The notes under the pieces are model-generated. The model saw only the letters and a list, made by a program, of their open reading frames with translations, searched no databases and had not been told where the DNA came from. A program made the translations under genes and the position numbers. From Arcobacter sp. (lineage in GTDB: Bacteria; Campylobacterota; Campylobacteria; Campylobacterales; Arcobacteraceae), in NCBI GenBank assembly GCA_002685075.1, contig NYWO01000102.1, positions 1 through 32,943 on the forward strand: a stretch of DNA of 32,943 bases, in the 5' to 3' direction. This document shows, piece by piece, positions 1 through 8,084 of the stretch (the stretch's first letter is position 1; each line of letters begins with the position of its first letter).

Positions 1-129
1 AGAAGCTGGATTATTAGATATTTCTAATAAATAGGTGTTACTAAGTGGTGCACTTTTGCACTGCATATTGGTGCATTTTTGGATTGCACTTGACATTCTA
101 GCACTACTCATATACATAACTCTATACAT
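1..129 (-). CDS. Unknown protein, 5' end only
   Basis: A minus-strand reading frame starts at an ATG at 127-129 and stays open for 43 codons to the window edge, so only the N-terminus is present. The start is supported by an AGGAG ribosome binding site seven bases upstream and a TATAAT -10 element about 27 bases upstream. The visible peptide begins MYRVMYMSSARMSSA and has two cysteines in a CTNMQC stretch. I do not recognise the family. Later in-frame methionines (residues 5, 7, 12) are possible starts, but the first has the best ribosome binding site. The DNA here repeats TGCA/GTGCA words several times. Confidence 0.5.
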   Translation of the reverse strand, partial: MYRVMYMSSARMSSAIQKCTNMQCKSAPLSNTYLLEISNNPAS

Positions 130-156
130 TTAGTACTCCTATTCTTTTAATAATTT

Positions 157-162
157 ATTATA
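157..162 (-). promoter_or_regulatory. -10 element of the edge gene
   Basis: Read on the minus strand this is a perfect TATAAT, 27 bases before the ATG at 129 with an AGGAG site between them. No clear -35 is seen, which is common in Campylobacterota promoters. It also separates this gene from the ferritin gene upstream on the same strand. Confidence 0.45.
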
Positions 163-227
163 TAATAAAAGAGTACTTAAACAGTATCTTTTTAGTATTT
201 TTTTATGTAAAATAACTTTTTTTGTTG

Positions 228-737
228 TTATGCTACAGTTGGATCAATAAAAGTTCTAGAAGCTAGTTCTTTATCAATTGTGTATAATCCAAAACCATTA
301 TCTCCCACAAGTTTGATATGGTCAATAATTTCTGATACCGTAGCTTCTTCTTCTACTTGTTCTGTTACATACCATTGTAGTAAGTTATATGTAGCATGGT
401 CTTTATCTTTCATTGCTAAGTCAGATAAGTTATTTAAGTTCTTAGTCATTGTTTGTTCATGTGCTAATGATTTTTTAAATACATCCAATAATGATTTATA
501 TTCAACCTTTGATGCTTTAAGCTCTGGAAGTTTAATACAAACATCTTGATCTTCAAGATATTTAAAAAATTTCATACCATGAGAAACTTCTTCTTGATAT
601 TGAATTAAAAACCAAGATGATGCACCATTAAAACCTTCTTTTGAACAGTATGCACTCATTCCTAAATAAATATATGCTGATTGAAACTCTTTGTTTAATT
701 GTTCTATTAATGCTTCTTGTAAATTTTTGCTAATCAT
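228..737 (-). CDS. ftnA: Non-haem ferritin
   Basis: A 169-residue bacterial ferritin, the normal length for FtnA-type cages. It would oxidise Fe(II) and store iron in a 24-subunit cytoplasmic shell. The ferroxidase ligands known from E. coli FtnA are visible at the same positions: E17, E50, H53, E94, Q127 and E130, with Y24 nearby. The family signature sits in NKEFQSAYIYLGMSAY and EEVSHGMKF. The start is supported by an AAAGG ribosome binding site just upstream. It is monocistronic and divergent from a tiny plus-strand unit at 837. The only 3' structure is a weak hairpin (ATAAC/GTTAT) just past the stop. I see no convincing Fur box. This family protects against iron-driven oxidative stress, which fits SodB and cytochrome bd further along. 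Confidence 0.96.
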   Translation of the reverse strand: MISKNLQEALIEQLNKEFQSAYIYLGMSAYCSKEGFNGASSWFLIQYQEEVSHGMKFFKYLEDQDVCIKLPELKASKVEYKSLLDVFKKSLAHEQTMTKNLNNLSDLAMKDKDHATYNLLQWYVTEQVEEEATVSEIIDHIKLVGDNGFGLYTIDKELASRTFIDPTVA

Positions 738-759
738 GTTATATCCTTTTGTATTCTTA

Positions 760-765
760 AGTATA
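760..765 (-). promoter_or_regulatory. -10 element of the ferritin gene
   Basis: On the minus strand the sequence reads TATACT, 22 bases before the ferritin ATG, with the AAAGG ribosome binding site in between. No clear -35 is visible. Confidence 0.4.
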
Positions 766-836
766 TCAGAAAATTAAATATTAGTCACAATAATTATTTA
801 GTCCAACAGTTAAGGAGTAATTAATACTTACAGATA

Positions 837-842
837 TATAAT
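837..842 (+). promoter_or_regulatory. -10 element of the 27-codon unit
   Basis: A perfect TATAAT on the plus strand, placed so that transcription would start about 20 bases before the small ORF at 871. The 133-base gap to the ferritin start therefore contains divergent promoters. Confidence 0.5.
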
Positions 843-870
843 AATACAAATTTACGAAAAGGGTTATACA

Positions 871-954
871 ATGAATGAATTAATTTTAGCTTTACAATCT
901 GCTGCGAGTAGTATTTTAGATATGTCTGCTTTTTTTGGTTGGGGTGGATTTTAA
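871..954 (+). CDS. 27-residue small protein or peptide
   Basis: A 27-codon ORF translating to MNELILALQSAASSILDM followed by a C-terminus ending FFGWGGF. It has an AAAAGGG ribosome binding site seven bases before the ATG, its own TATAAT promoter element upstream, and a perfect 9-bp terminator hairpin six bases after the stop. Together these make a complete transcription unit of about 140 bases, which is why I call it despite its size. The peptide has a short amphipathic or hydrophobic helix and an aromatic/glycine tail with no charged residues after the aspartate. I know no matching family. Alternatives are a small regulatory RNA from the same unit, or a membrane-active peptide. Its neighbours are ferritin and a TonB receptor gene, both on the other strand. 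Confidence 0.5.
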   Translation: MNELILALQSAASSILDMSAFFGWGGF

Positions 955-959
955 TATTT

Positions 960-987
960 AGAGATAAGTTTTCTTATCTCTATTTTT
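960..987 (+). terminator. Hairpin terminator of the small ORF unit
   Basis: Perfect 9-bp stem AGAGATAAG/CTTATCTCT with a TTTT loop, followed by ATTTTT. It lies between the small ORF and the end of the convergent TonB receptor gene, whose stop codon is at 986-988. It could work weakly in the other direction too. Confidence 0.8.
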
Positions 988-2992
988 AAAACTTATATTT
1001 AAAAGTTACTAAAAACTCTCTGCCTTTTGTAAAAGCTCCATTTTTAAAACTAGTTAATGTTGAACCTGCTGGTATTCTATTGTCTCTATCTAGTAAATTT
1101 GTAATATTTAAATTTAATGATGTATTTTTATTAAAATGATGATTTATATTTGTTGTTACATTTATATTAGCATTACTATTTTTCCCGTATCTAGTTGATG
1201 TTCCATTGATAATTGGGGCTTTCATAGAACTTATATAGTTAAGTAATAAAGAGTATCTTGTCTTATCTTTTAAGTATGACATTTGTATTTTTCCTAAAAC
1301 TTTAGGTGAAAAATCTGGATCATAGTTTGTTGAACCATCACTTGTTTGATTTTTTGTATCTTGTAAGGTAATACTTGATGATGTTTCAAAGTTATAGTTT
1401 GGTTTATATGTTACTGCAAATTCAAAACCTTTTGTAAACTTATTGCCAATAGCAGAGGTTGGAAGACTTGAACCATTTTGAGTAAATAAACTGATATTTT
1501 TAGCTTCATTATAAAAAATGGAAGAGTTGATTTGATATTTTTTTGATAGATATATATAGTTTATCTCACTACTATTTATCTCTTCAAATTTATCTATACT
1601 AGAGTAGGTAAGCTGATTTGCTTTTCCATATAAAAACTTTAAGTGATTATTTGAATTTATATGATAAATGGCACTGAATTCAGGTAAATAATCTGCTTTA
1701 CTATCTATATTTCCAGTAATTATTTGATCAAATTCTGTATCACTTAAATCATTATCTTGTTTAAAAGTCATAAGAAAATCATTTCTTTTTGTATATCTTA
1801 TTCCACTATTAAATTCAAATTTATCAGAAAACTTATACTGTAGTTTAGAATACAAATCATAACTTGAATAAGTATAATTTCTTTCATTTGCAATTGTATT
1901 TAGTGTGGCATTTAAATTATAATCGATATCTTCATAACTTGAACCTATCAAAAATTTTGTTTTATCATTTACAATATAGTTTAAATGTATATCAAATTGG
2001 TTTCTTTTTACTTTATTATGATTATTTACAGTGGCATTTTCATCTTCTAATATATTAAAATCATCTATATCATAACTCTTTTGAGATGTAATAAAGTTAG
2101 CTTTATAACTTAAGTTCTCACTTAATTCATCTTCATATGTAAGTGCTAAAGATTTCTCTACTTGTTCTACTTCATTTCCATTTCTATATGTTGGTTCTAT
2201 ATATATCCCATAATTTGTTTCAGAGATATTAATATCAGTAGTTAAGTTTTTATATCTATGTGAAAAATCTAAAGTTTTATATTTATTTTCAAGTAAACCT
2301 TTTAAATTTTCTACAGCACTTGATGGTCTTGAACTATAATAACTTGAATCAAAAGCATCTTCTAAATCACCATCAATTCCATCTGTTTGATAAAAACTAG
2401 TATTTAATGTAAATCCACCATCTTCATTTTTATGATTTACTCTTGCAAATACTTTTTCTTGTCCATTATTACCTTTTGAAAGTGAAACTATATTTTTTTC
2501 ATTAAAATCATTAGTTATTATATTAATAGAACCATACATTGAGTTACTTCCATAAGTAACGGCTTGTGGTCCTTTTATAATCTCAATCCTATCAATTGCT
2601 TCAATAGGAGTTGCAAAAAAGTTTCTATTTGATGTTCCACCTCTTGGAATCCTAAGCGGTGTTATTGTATTGTTGTTAATCATTAATTTAAAAGAGGACC
2701 CTAAACTTCCTCTAGAACCTATTTGGAAATGCTCAGTATCATCAACTATAAATAATCCTGGAATATGTTTTAATAACTCCTCAAGTGTTGAATAATTATA
2801 TTTTTCAATCTCTTTTCTTGTAATTACTGTAATATTTGCAGGAATTTCTTCTATTCTTTGATAACTCTTTGTTGCTGAATATATTTTTATATTCATTAAC
2901 TCTTCAAGTGATAAGTCATCTAAAGAGTCTAAATTACTTTGGTTTGCATATAGTACATTTGCAAGCAATAGTGTACTTAATATAATTTTCAT
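986..2992 (-). CDS. TonB-dependent outer-membrane receptor
   Basis: A 668-residue outer-membrane receptor. The first ~17 residues form a signal peptide (MKIILSTLLLANVLYA). A short N-terminal segment with SLEELMNIKIYSATK is typical of the family, and a plug domain follows at about residues 45-165 (ITVITRKEIE, then IEIIKGPQAVTYGSN). The rest is beta-strand-rich barrel and ends in phenylalanine (LVTFKYKF), the usual BAM signal. Substrate cannot be told from sequence. It is the last gene of a four-gene operon: its ATG overlaps the kinase stop as ATGA, and its AGGAG ribosome binding site lies inside the kinase gene. The co-transcribed kinase, YfiR-like protein and EAL regulator suggest that ligand uptake or binding is tied to signalling (inference). 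No tonB, exbB or exbD lies in the operon. Confidence 0.93.
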   Translation of the reverse strand: MKIILSTLLLANVLYANQSNLDSLDDLSLEELMNIKIYSATKSYQRIEEIPANITVITRKEIEKYNYSTLEELLKHIPGLFIVDDTEHFQIGSRGSLGSSFKLMINNNTITPLRIPRGGTSNRNFFATPIEAIDRIEIIKGPQAVTYGSNSMYGSINIITNDFNEKNIVSLSKGNNGQEKVFARVNHKNEDGGFTLNTSFYQTDGIDGDLEDAFDSSYYSSRPSSAVENLKGLLENKYKTLDFSHRYKNLTTDINISETNYGIYIEPTYRNGNEVEQVEKSLALTYEDELSENLSYKANFITSQKSYDIDDFNILEDENATVNNHNKVKRNQFDIHLNYIVNDKTKFLIGSSYEDIDYNLNATLNTIANERNYTYSSYDLYSKLQYKFSDKFEFNSGIRYTKRNDFLMTFKQDNDLSDTEFDQIITGNIDSKADYLPEFSAIYHINSNNHLKFLYGKANQLTYSSIDKFEEINSSEINYIYLSKKYQINSSIFYNEAKNISLFTQNGSSLPTSAIGNKFTKGFEFAVTYKPNYNFETSSSITLQDTKNQTSDGSTNYDPDFSPKVLGKIQMSYLKDKTRYSLLLNYISSMKAPIINGTSTRYGKNSNANINVTTNINHHFNKNTSLNLNITNLLDRDNRIPAGSTLTSFKNGAFTKGREFLVTFKYKF

Positions 2993-4572
2993 ATTTTCTC
3001 CTCATAAGAGTATGTTCTAGGTATTTTAATAATAAACTGTGTACTTATGTTCTCTTCACTTTTAAATGTAAGAGAGCCTTTTAATTTTTGATAAATAAGA
3101 TTATAAACAATATTTAATCCAAGTCCCGTTCCACCTGCATTTCTTTTTGTTGTGATAAATGGTTCAAATATCTTTTCTTTTATACTTAAATCAATACCTT
3201 TTCCGTTATCTTCATAAACTATCTTAATCATATCTTCCTCTATTGTAATCATTACATTTATTTTTGCATTAGTTCTAAAATCGCTAAAACCATGAATTAT
3301 TGAATTTTGTATTAGGTTATTAAATATTTGGGCAATAACTCCTGGTGATGTTTTAATTAATAAATTATCATCTTCATTTTTAATTATAATTTCTACAGGT
3401 ATTGTTTTTAATTTATTATTATTAGTTAGGAATATTTCTTCAATATAATTTTTAATATTAAATTCTCTAACATCATTTGTTACTTGATCTACAGAAATTT
3501 GTTTAAAACTTTTTATTAACTCAGATGAATAATGTAAACTCTTTATTAGTAAAGATGAACTATCATTTAATACCTTTAGCCTTGATTCCATAACAGATCG
3601 TTTTAATGTTCCATTTTTCAAGTCTTGTAGCAAATAGTTTGATTCTTTTTTTATTATAGAACTACTTGTTATTGCATTTCCTAATGGAGTATTAACTTCA
3701 TGGGCTATTCCACTTACTAGATTACCTAGGGCTGACATCTTTTCTGATTGAATTAATTGTTCTTGAGCCTCTTTTAACTCTTTTAAACTCTTCTCTAATA
3801 GTTCTCTTTTTTTATTTAATTCATTAGTTCTGTATGATACTTGGTTCTCTAAATTTACTGTTGATTTTTCCATATCCATAAGAAGTGAATTATATGCTTT
3901 ATATAAAGAACCAATTTCATTTTTTGAATCATGACTTACTCTTATTTTATAATTTCTAGTTTTTGCAATTTCTTCTGAAGTTTTTGCAAGATGAAGAATT
4001 GGTTTTAATAAATAATCACTTAAAAGAATTGAAACCCCATATGTTATTATTAATAATATAATTGTAAAAAATATAATATCATTAAAAACTTTTTTTAATA
4101 TAGTAGTGATAATTTTTGTAGATTTTTCAATATATAAAGTTCCATAAATATTTCCTTGATGTTTAAGTGCTATAGTTATTTTTAATGTACCAAAATTTAA
4201 AAAATCCTTATTCATATTATCAAAGTAATATTCTTTAAATTCTGGATTTATTTCACTTTGCTTTTTAGAAGGATTATATTGTGCAAATATATTTTTATCA
4301 TTATCAAAAATTATAACTCTTAATATATTATGATCTTTATTTAGTTTATTTAGTGTTTCTTCTGCCCCTTCTATATCATTGAAGATTAAAGGGGTAACAC
4401 TAAATTCTGCTAGTAAATTGGCTTCAATTAGAGAGTTTTGTAAAAAACTATCCTTCTTTTGTTCAATACTTGAAGAGAAATTAAAATATGTAACTATAAA
4501 GACAATGAATGAGAATATGATGATAAAAGTAATTACTAATTGACTTCGTATAGATAAGCTTATTATTTTCAT
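2989..4572 (-). CDS. Membrane sensor histidine kinase with HAMP domain
   Basis: A 527-residue sensor kinase. Transmembrane helix 1 is near residues 11-29, a periplasmic sensing region follows to about 162, helix 2 is at about 163-185, then a HAMP segment and a coiled coil (RELLEKSLKELKEAQEQL). The dimerisation box carries the phospho-accepting histidine at about residue 291 (GIAHEVNTPLGNA). The catalytic domain shows an N box (IFNNLIQNSIIHGF), G1 (DNGKGI) and G2 (GGTGLGLNIVYNL), so it should be active. There is no receiver domain. The gene lies two bases after the YfiR-like gene and overlaps the receptor start by four bases. The likely partner is the REC-EAL regulator encoded first in the operon. 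The periplasmic domain may read the YfiR-like protein or the receptor (inference). Confidence 0.93.
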   Translation of the reverse strand: MKIISLSIRSQLVITFIIIFSFIVFIVTYFNFSSSIEQKKDSFLQNSLIEANLLAEFSVTPLIFNDIEGAEETLNKLNKDHNILRVIIFDNDKNIFAQYNPSKKQSEINPEFKEYYFDNMNKDFLNFGTLKITIALKHQGNIYGTLYIEKSTKIITTILKKVFNDIIFFTIILLIITYGVSILLSDYLLKPILHLAKTSEEIAKTRNYKIRVSHDSKNEIGSLYKAYNSLLMDMEKSTVNLENQVSYRTNELNKKRELLEKSLKELKEAQEQLIQSEKMSALGNLVSGIAHEVNTPLGNAITSSSIIKKESNYLLQDLKNGTLKRSVMESRLKVLNDSSSLLIKSLHYSSELIKSFKQISVDQVTNDVREFNIKNYIEEIFLTNNNKLKTIPVEIIIKNEDDNLLIKTSPGVIAQIFNNLIQNSIIHGFSDFRTNAKINVMITIEEDMIKIVYEDNGKGIDLSIKEKIFEPFITTKRNAGGTGLGLNIVYNLIYQKLKGSLTFKSEENISTQFIIKIPRTYSYEEKI

Positions 4573-4574
4573 AA

Positions 4575-5090
4575 TTACTTCTTATCCTTTACGATTTTTG
4601 CAAGTTTTAATATTTTATAACTTGCTTTTAAATTAGCATTTTCTAAAGATTCTTGATTTATTATAAATTTAATTCTTTTTTCTTTATAATAGATACCTAA
4701 ATGCATACCCTGATATACATCATCAGGAAATTCAGTAATTATTAAAATTGGTTTATTTTTTATTCTTTTTAGAATTAAGTCAATATTTACAGAAGATTCT
4801 TTTGTAAAATAAATAAGATTTAAATCATCAATCTCATCTTGTGTAAAGTTATTAATATTATATATTTTTATATCTAAGTTATGAATCTTTTTATTACTAT
4901 AAAATATTTCCATATCTTTTGATATTTTTTCATTTTTGTAAATACCAATTTTAAAATTATCTTTTATTTCAGGCCATTGAATAAATTGTGTTATTTTTTC
5001 TATTAAAGAAATTTTTATTGAACTTGAAGCGTCAATATTTGAGGATATTAGGATTATAAAAAAGATTGTTTTAATTAGTAGCTTAAACAT
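4575..5090 (-). CDS. YfiR-like (DUF4154) periplasmic protein
   Basis: A 171-residue exported protein with an N-terminal signal segment (KTIFFIILISSNIDASS). The pattern matches the YfiR/DUF4154 family: an early KITQFIQWPE stretch (the family's F-x-x-W-P), LIYFTKES in the middle, and late KIKFIIN-like and SLENANLKASYKILKLAKIV strands and helix. In Pseudomonas, YfiR represses the membrane diguanylate cyclase YfiN from the periplasm. Here no YfiN-like cyclase is adjacent, so the target is probably the neighbouring histidine kinase (inference). No cysteines are visible, so the disulfide control known for Pseudomonas YfiR is unlikely. Gene gaps on both sides are two bases. Confidence 0.8.
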   Translation of the reverse strand: MFKLLIKTIFFIILISSNIDASSSIKISLIEKITQFIQWPEIKDNFKIGIYKNEKISKDMEIFYSNKKIHNLDIKIYNINNFTQDEIDDLNLIYFTKESSVNIDLILKRIKNKPILIITEFPDDVYQGMHLGIYYKEKRIKFIINQESLENANLKASYKILKLAKIVKDKK

Positions 5091-5092
5091 AA

Positions 5093-6796
5093 TTATTTTA
5101 AGTCACCTTCAGGTTTACCAAAATAATATCCTTGAGCATAATCAATACCCATACTACTTACTTTATCAAAAACTTCTTTGGAATGAACGTACTCTGCTAT
5201 TGTTTTTACTTGTATTTTTTTAGAATATAAATAAATTGCCTCAGTTATATACTCTGAATATTTATCTTTATGAATATCTTTTATAAAAGCACCATCTATT
5301 TTTACACTATTTATATCTAATGCTTTTAATTGAGAAAAGTTTGAATATTCAGCTCCAAAGTCATCAATACTTAGTAAAAATCCAGCTTTTTTTAGTTGTA
5401 TTAAATTTTCTTGTGCATATATGTTTTTGCTAATACTAGCTTCTTCTAAAATTTCTAAAGAAATTCGTGATGGATTTATATCATATTGATTACAATGTAT
5501 AAGTAAGTTTTCTACAAACTTTTTATTCATTAAATCATGATTTGTAATATTTACAGAAAATTCTAAATTATTAGAAGAAAATTTTTGGCAAGCTTGTTCA
5601 AATACGATTTTTGTAATTTTTGTTAATAATCCAGCATTTCTAGCAGCTCCTAAAAAATGAATGGGAGTGAAAATCTCATCATTATATTTTAGTCGTACTA
5701 ATGTTTCATATTTAACTATCATTTGTGTTTTACAGTCAACTATTGGTTGATAGTAAGTAAGTATATTCTTTTCTTCAATTGCTTTTGCAAGTCTTTTTGA
5801 CCATAAAAGATTGTTATTTATTATCTTGATAGTAGCTAATTCTTCTGAATAGAACTCTATTTTATTATCTTGCTTTTTTCTTGAAGCAAATACTGCAATT
5901 TCTGCTTTTGGTAGTAAATCTTTTGTTGAATTAGAAATACCAATACTTACACTTAAAAATAGTCTTAAATCCTCTATATTAAAATATTTTGAACTTAAAC
6001 GAGATTTTATTTTTAATGCAGTATCTAATAAGTACTTATCTTCTTTATTTTCAAAAAGTAAAACAAACTTATCTGATTCTATTCTATATATTGACTCTGT
6101 ATCTACTTTACTATCTTGTAATATATTTGCAATTTTGCATAAAATTTGATCCCCAACTAAATAGCCATATGCATTATTAATAGAACTAAAAGAGTCAACA
6201 TCAATAAGTATTAATGAACCATTTTTTACTTTCTTTAAATCACTATATAATTTAGATCTTGAGTAGAGGTTTGTTATTGAGTCATTTGTTAAGCTATTAA
6301 AAAGTTCATTTTTTTTATTTTCAAGTTCACTTATTTGTTTATATTGTGCAAGTGCAGTTCTTGTAGTTGTATATAATTTTGTAGTTGTAAGTTCTGTTTT
6401 TTCTTTATAATCATTTATATCATATTTATTAATTATCTCATGTTCAGGTGCATAACCTGGTTGTCCTGTCCTTATAATAATTCTAATTAATTTATTTCCT
6501 AAGACATTTCTAATATAATCAACTACTTGTAATCCTGCATCATTTGATTCCATAACAATATCAAGTAATACAAATGCAAAATCAGAATTATCTAATAATA
6601 AATTTTTAGCTTCTTTTGCAGAGTATGCTGAAATTAAATCTAATTCTCTATTATCAAATGAAAAATCATGAAGTGCTAATTTTGTTACAGCATGAACTTC
6701 TTTATCATCATCAATAATTAAAACTTTCCACTTGCTATTTTGATTATTTATATTAATACTGTCCTCTTCTATAAAAATTAAGTCATCATTATTCAT
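5093..6796 (-). CDS. Response regulator: REC, degenerate GGDEF, EAL
   Basis: A 567-residue cytoplasmic regulator. The N-terminal receiver has an acidic cluster in VLIIDDDKE, the predicted phospho-acceptor D79 (FVLLDIVME) and RTGQPGYAPEHE, a variant receiver seen with output domains. The GGDEF domain (about 170-325) is degenerate: the active-site loop reads YRIESDKFVLLF instead of a GGDEF core, so cyclase activity is unlikely. The C-terminal EAL domain (about 335-565) keeps its catalytic set: ETL for EAL, NITNHD, EILEE, DDFGAEYS, VKIDG, AEYV and AQGYYFG. It should hydrolyse c-di-GMP, with the GGDEF domain perhaps binding GTP as a switch. It is the first gene of the operon and probably receives phosphate from the kinase encoded at 2989-4572. 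Confidence 0.92.
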   Translation of the reverse strand: MNNDDLIFIEEDSININNQNSKWKVLIIDDDKEVHAVTKLALHDFSFDNRELDLISAYSAKEAKNLLLDNSDFAFVLLDIVMESNDAGLQVVDYIRNVLGNKLIRIIIRTGQPGYAPEHEIINKYDINDYKEKTELTTTKLYTTTRTALAQYKQISELENKKNELFNSLTNDSITNLYSRSKLYSDLKKVKNGSLILIDVDSFSSINNAYGYLVGDQILCKIANILQDSKVDTESIYRIESDKFVLLFENKEDKYLLDTALKIKSRLSSKYFNIEDLRLFLSVSIGISNSTKDLLPKAEIAVFASRKKQDNKIEFYSEELATIKIINNNLLWSKRLAKAIEEKNILTYYQPIVDCKTQMIVKYETLVRLKYNDEIFTPIHFLGAARNAGLLTKITKIVFEQACQKFSSNNLEFSVNITNHDLMNKKFVENLLIHCNQYDINPSRISLEILEEASISKNIYAQENLIQLKKAGFLLSIDDFGAEYSNFSQLKALDINSVKIDGAFIKDIHKDKYSEYITEAIYLYSKKIQVKTIAEYVHSKEVFDKVSSMGIDYAQGYYFGKPEGDLK

Positions 6797-6827
6797 CTAG
6801 AAAATCCATTCAAATATTAGTTATTAA

Positions 6828-6872
6828 AGTATATATATCTTATATTAATTGTAAAATGATGTATATTTTACA
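6828..6872 (-). promoter_or_regulatory. Promoter with operator-like inverted repeat
   Basis: On the minus strand a TTTACA -35 (plus-strand 6850-6855) and a TATACT -10 (6828-6833) are 16 bases apart, about 30 bases before the regulator ATG. The -35 lies inside a perfect inverted repeat, TGTAAAAT at 6850-6857 and ATTTTACA at 6865-6872, with a 7-base spacer. This looks like a binding site for a dimeric regulator controlling the four-gene operon. The rest of the 258-base divergent gap to 7054 is AT-rich with no ORF seen. Confidence 0.55.
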
Positions 6873-7054
6873 TATAAAAGAATAAAAATATGGTACTTAA
6901 ACTATTATAGGTAAATAAATATTATTTTTTTATTAAAATTTCAAATTTAATTTTTAAACTACTTCTCTATTAATAGATTAGTTTTTTAGTTTAAAAGTAA
7001 AATAACATAGATTTAGATAAAATCACGAAAATATATAATATAGGAAAATATAAT

Positions 7055-7975
7055 ATGGCAATTTATACATGTGGACATACAACTCCTGATTCAGATTCAA
7101 TCTGTTCAGCTATTTCATTAGGTTATTTATTAAATAAAATTGGACGTGAAGCAATTCCTGCACGTCAAGGACCTGTTTCTCCTGAAACACAATTTATTTT
7201 AGATAAGTTTGGTTTTGAAGCACCATTATTAAAAACACAATTTGCTGGTGAAGAATTATTTATCACTGATTATTCAGATAAAGGTCAAGCACCTGCTGAT
7301 ATTGATCAAGCTACTGTTGTTGGTATTGTAGATCACCATAAATTAGGAGATATTACTACTTCAACTCCATTAGAGTGTTGGATTAGACCTGTTGGTTGTA
7401 CAAATACAATTGTAAAAGAAATGTATGATTATCATGGTGTTGAAATTCCAGCTAATATTGCAGGAATTATGTTATGTGCGATTCTTTCTGATACTGTAAT
7501 TTTCAAATCACCAACATGTACTCCAATTGATATGAAAATTGTTAAAGAATTAGCAGCAATTGCTGGTGTTAACGATTTTGCAGCTTTAGGGATGGAAATG
7601 TTCAAAGTAAAATCAGCAGTTGATGGAGTACCTGTTAGAGAATTAATCTTAAGAGATTATAAACCTTTTGATATGCATGGAAGCGCTGTTGGAATTGGAC
7701 AATTAGAAGTAATTGATTTAGCTATTTTTGATTCAATTAAAGATGATTTAGAATCAGACTTAGAAGATTTAAGAGCAGAAAAAAATCTTCACACAGCTTG
7801 TTTAATTTTAACTGATATTATGAAAGAAGGTTCAGAAATTCTTGTAGCTTCAGTTGATAACTCAGTTTTTGAAAAAGCTTTTGATATTGAATTAGTTGAT
7901 GGAAAAGTTTGGTTAGATGGTTGTCTTTCTAGAAAAAAACAAATTATTCCTTTCTTAGAACCTGCATTTGCATAA
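7055..7975 (+). CDS. ppaC: Manganese-dependent inorganic pyrophosphatase
   Basis: A 306-residue family II pyrophosphatase of the DHH superfamily. It hydrolyses pyrophosphate in the cytoplasm and pulls biosynthetic reactions forward. Metal-binding motifs are visible: GHTTPDSDS (H8, D12, D14), D72 in ITDYSD, and D93-H94-H95 in VDHHKLGD. The C-terminal DHHA2 domain ends with the substrate-binding SRKKQ motif at about 292-296. Length matches the short form without CBS domains. The start follows a TAGGAAAATATAAT ribosome binding region. The gene has its own upstream region and a strong terminator, so it is monocistronic. Its codon and base composition is slightly richer in GC than neighbours, as expected for a highly expressed gene. 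Confidence 0.97.
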   Translation: MAIYTCGHTTPDSDSICSAISLGYLLNKIGREAIPARQGPVSPETQFILDKFGFEAPLLKTQFAGEELFITDYSDKGQAPADIDQATVVGIVDHHKLGDITTSTPLECWIRPVGCTNTIVKEMYDYHGVEIPANIAGIMLCAILSDTVIFKSPTCTPIDMKIVKELAAIAGVNDFAALGMEMFKVKSAVDGVPVRELILRDYKPFDMHGSAVGIGQLEVIDLAIFDSIKDDLESDLEDLRAEKNLHTACLILTDIMKEGSEILVASVDNSVFEKAFDIELVDGKVWLDGCLSRKKQIIPFLEPAFA

Positions 7976-7980
7976 ATGCT

Positions 7981-8027
7981 TTAAATAATTCCCCTTTTGG
8001 GAATTATTTAAGTACTTTATTTTTTTA
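7981..8027 (+). terminator. Terminator after ppaC
   Basis: A perfect 13-bp stem (7981-7993 with 7999-8011) and a CTTTT loop, the inner pairs being CCC/GGG. A run of T residues lies a few bases downstream (8015-8026). It isolates ppaC from the riboswitch-controlled operon. Confidence 0.85.
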
Positions 8028-8084
8028 TAATCACCACTTTTTAAAATCTTAAGCCTAATATAGATAAAATCCAATTTATATAAT

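Noticed and set aside
280-549. Plus-strand 89-codon ORF
   Set aside because: It is antisense to the ferritin gene, has no ribosome binding site, and the ferritin frame has all its catalytic residues.
738-870. Fur or PerR box in the ferritin upstream region
   Set aside because: I found no dyad close enough to the known consensus to claim one.
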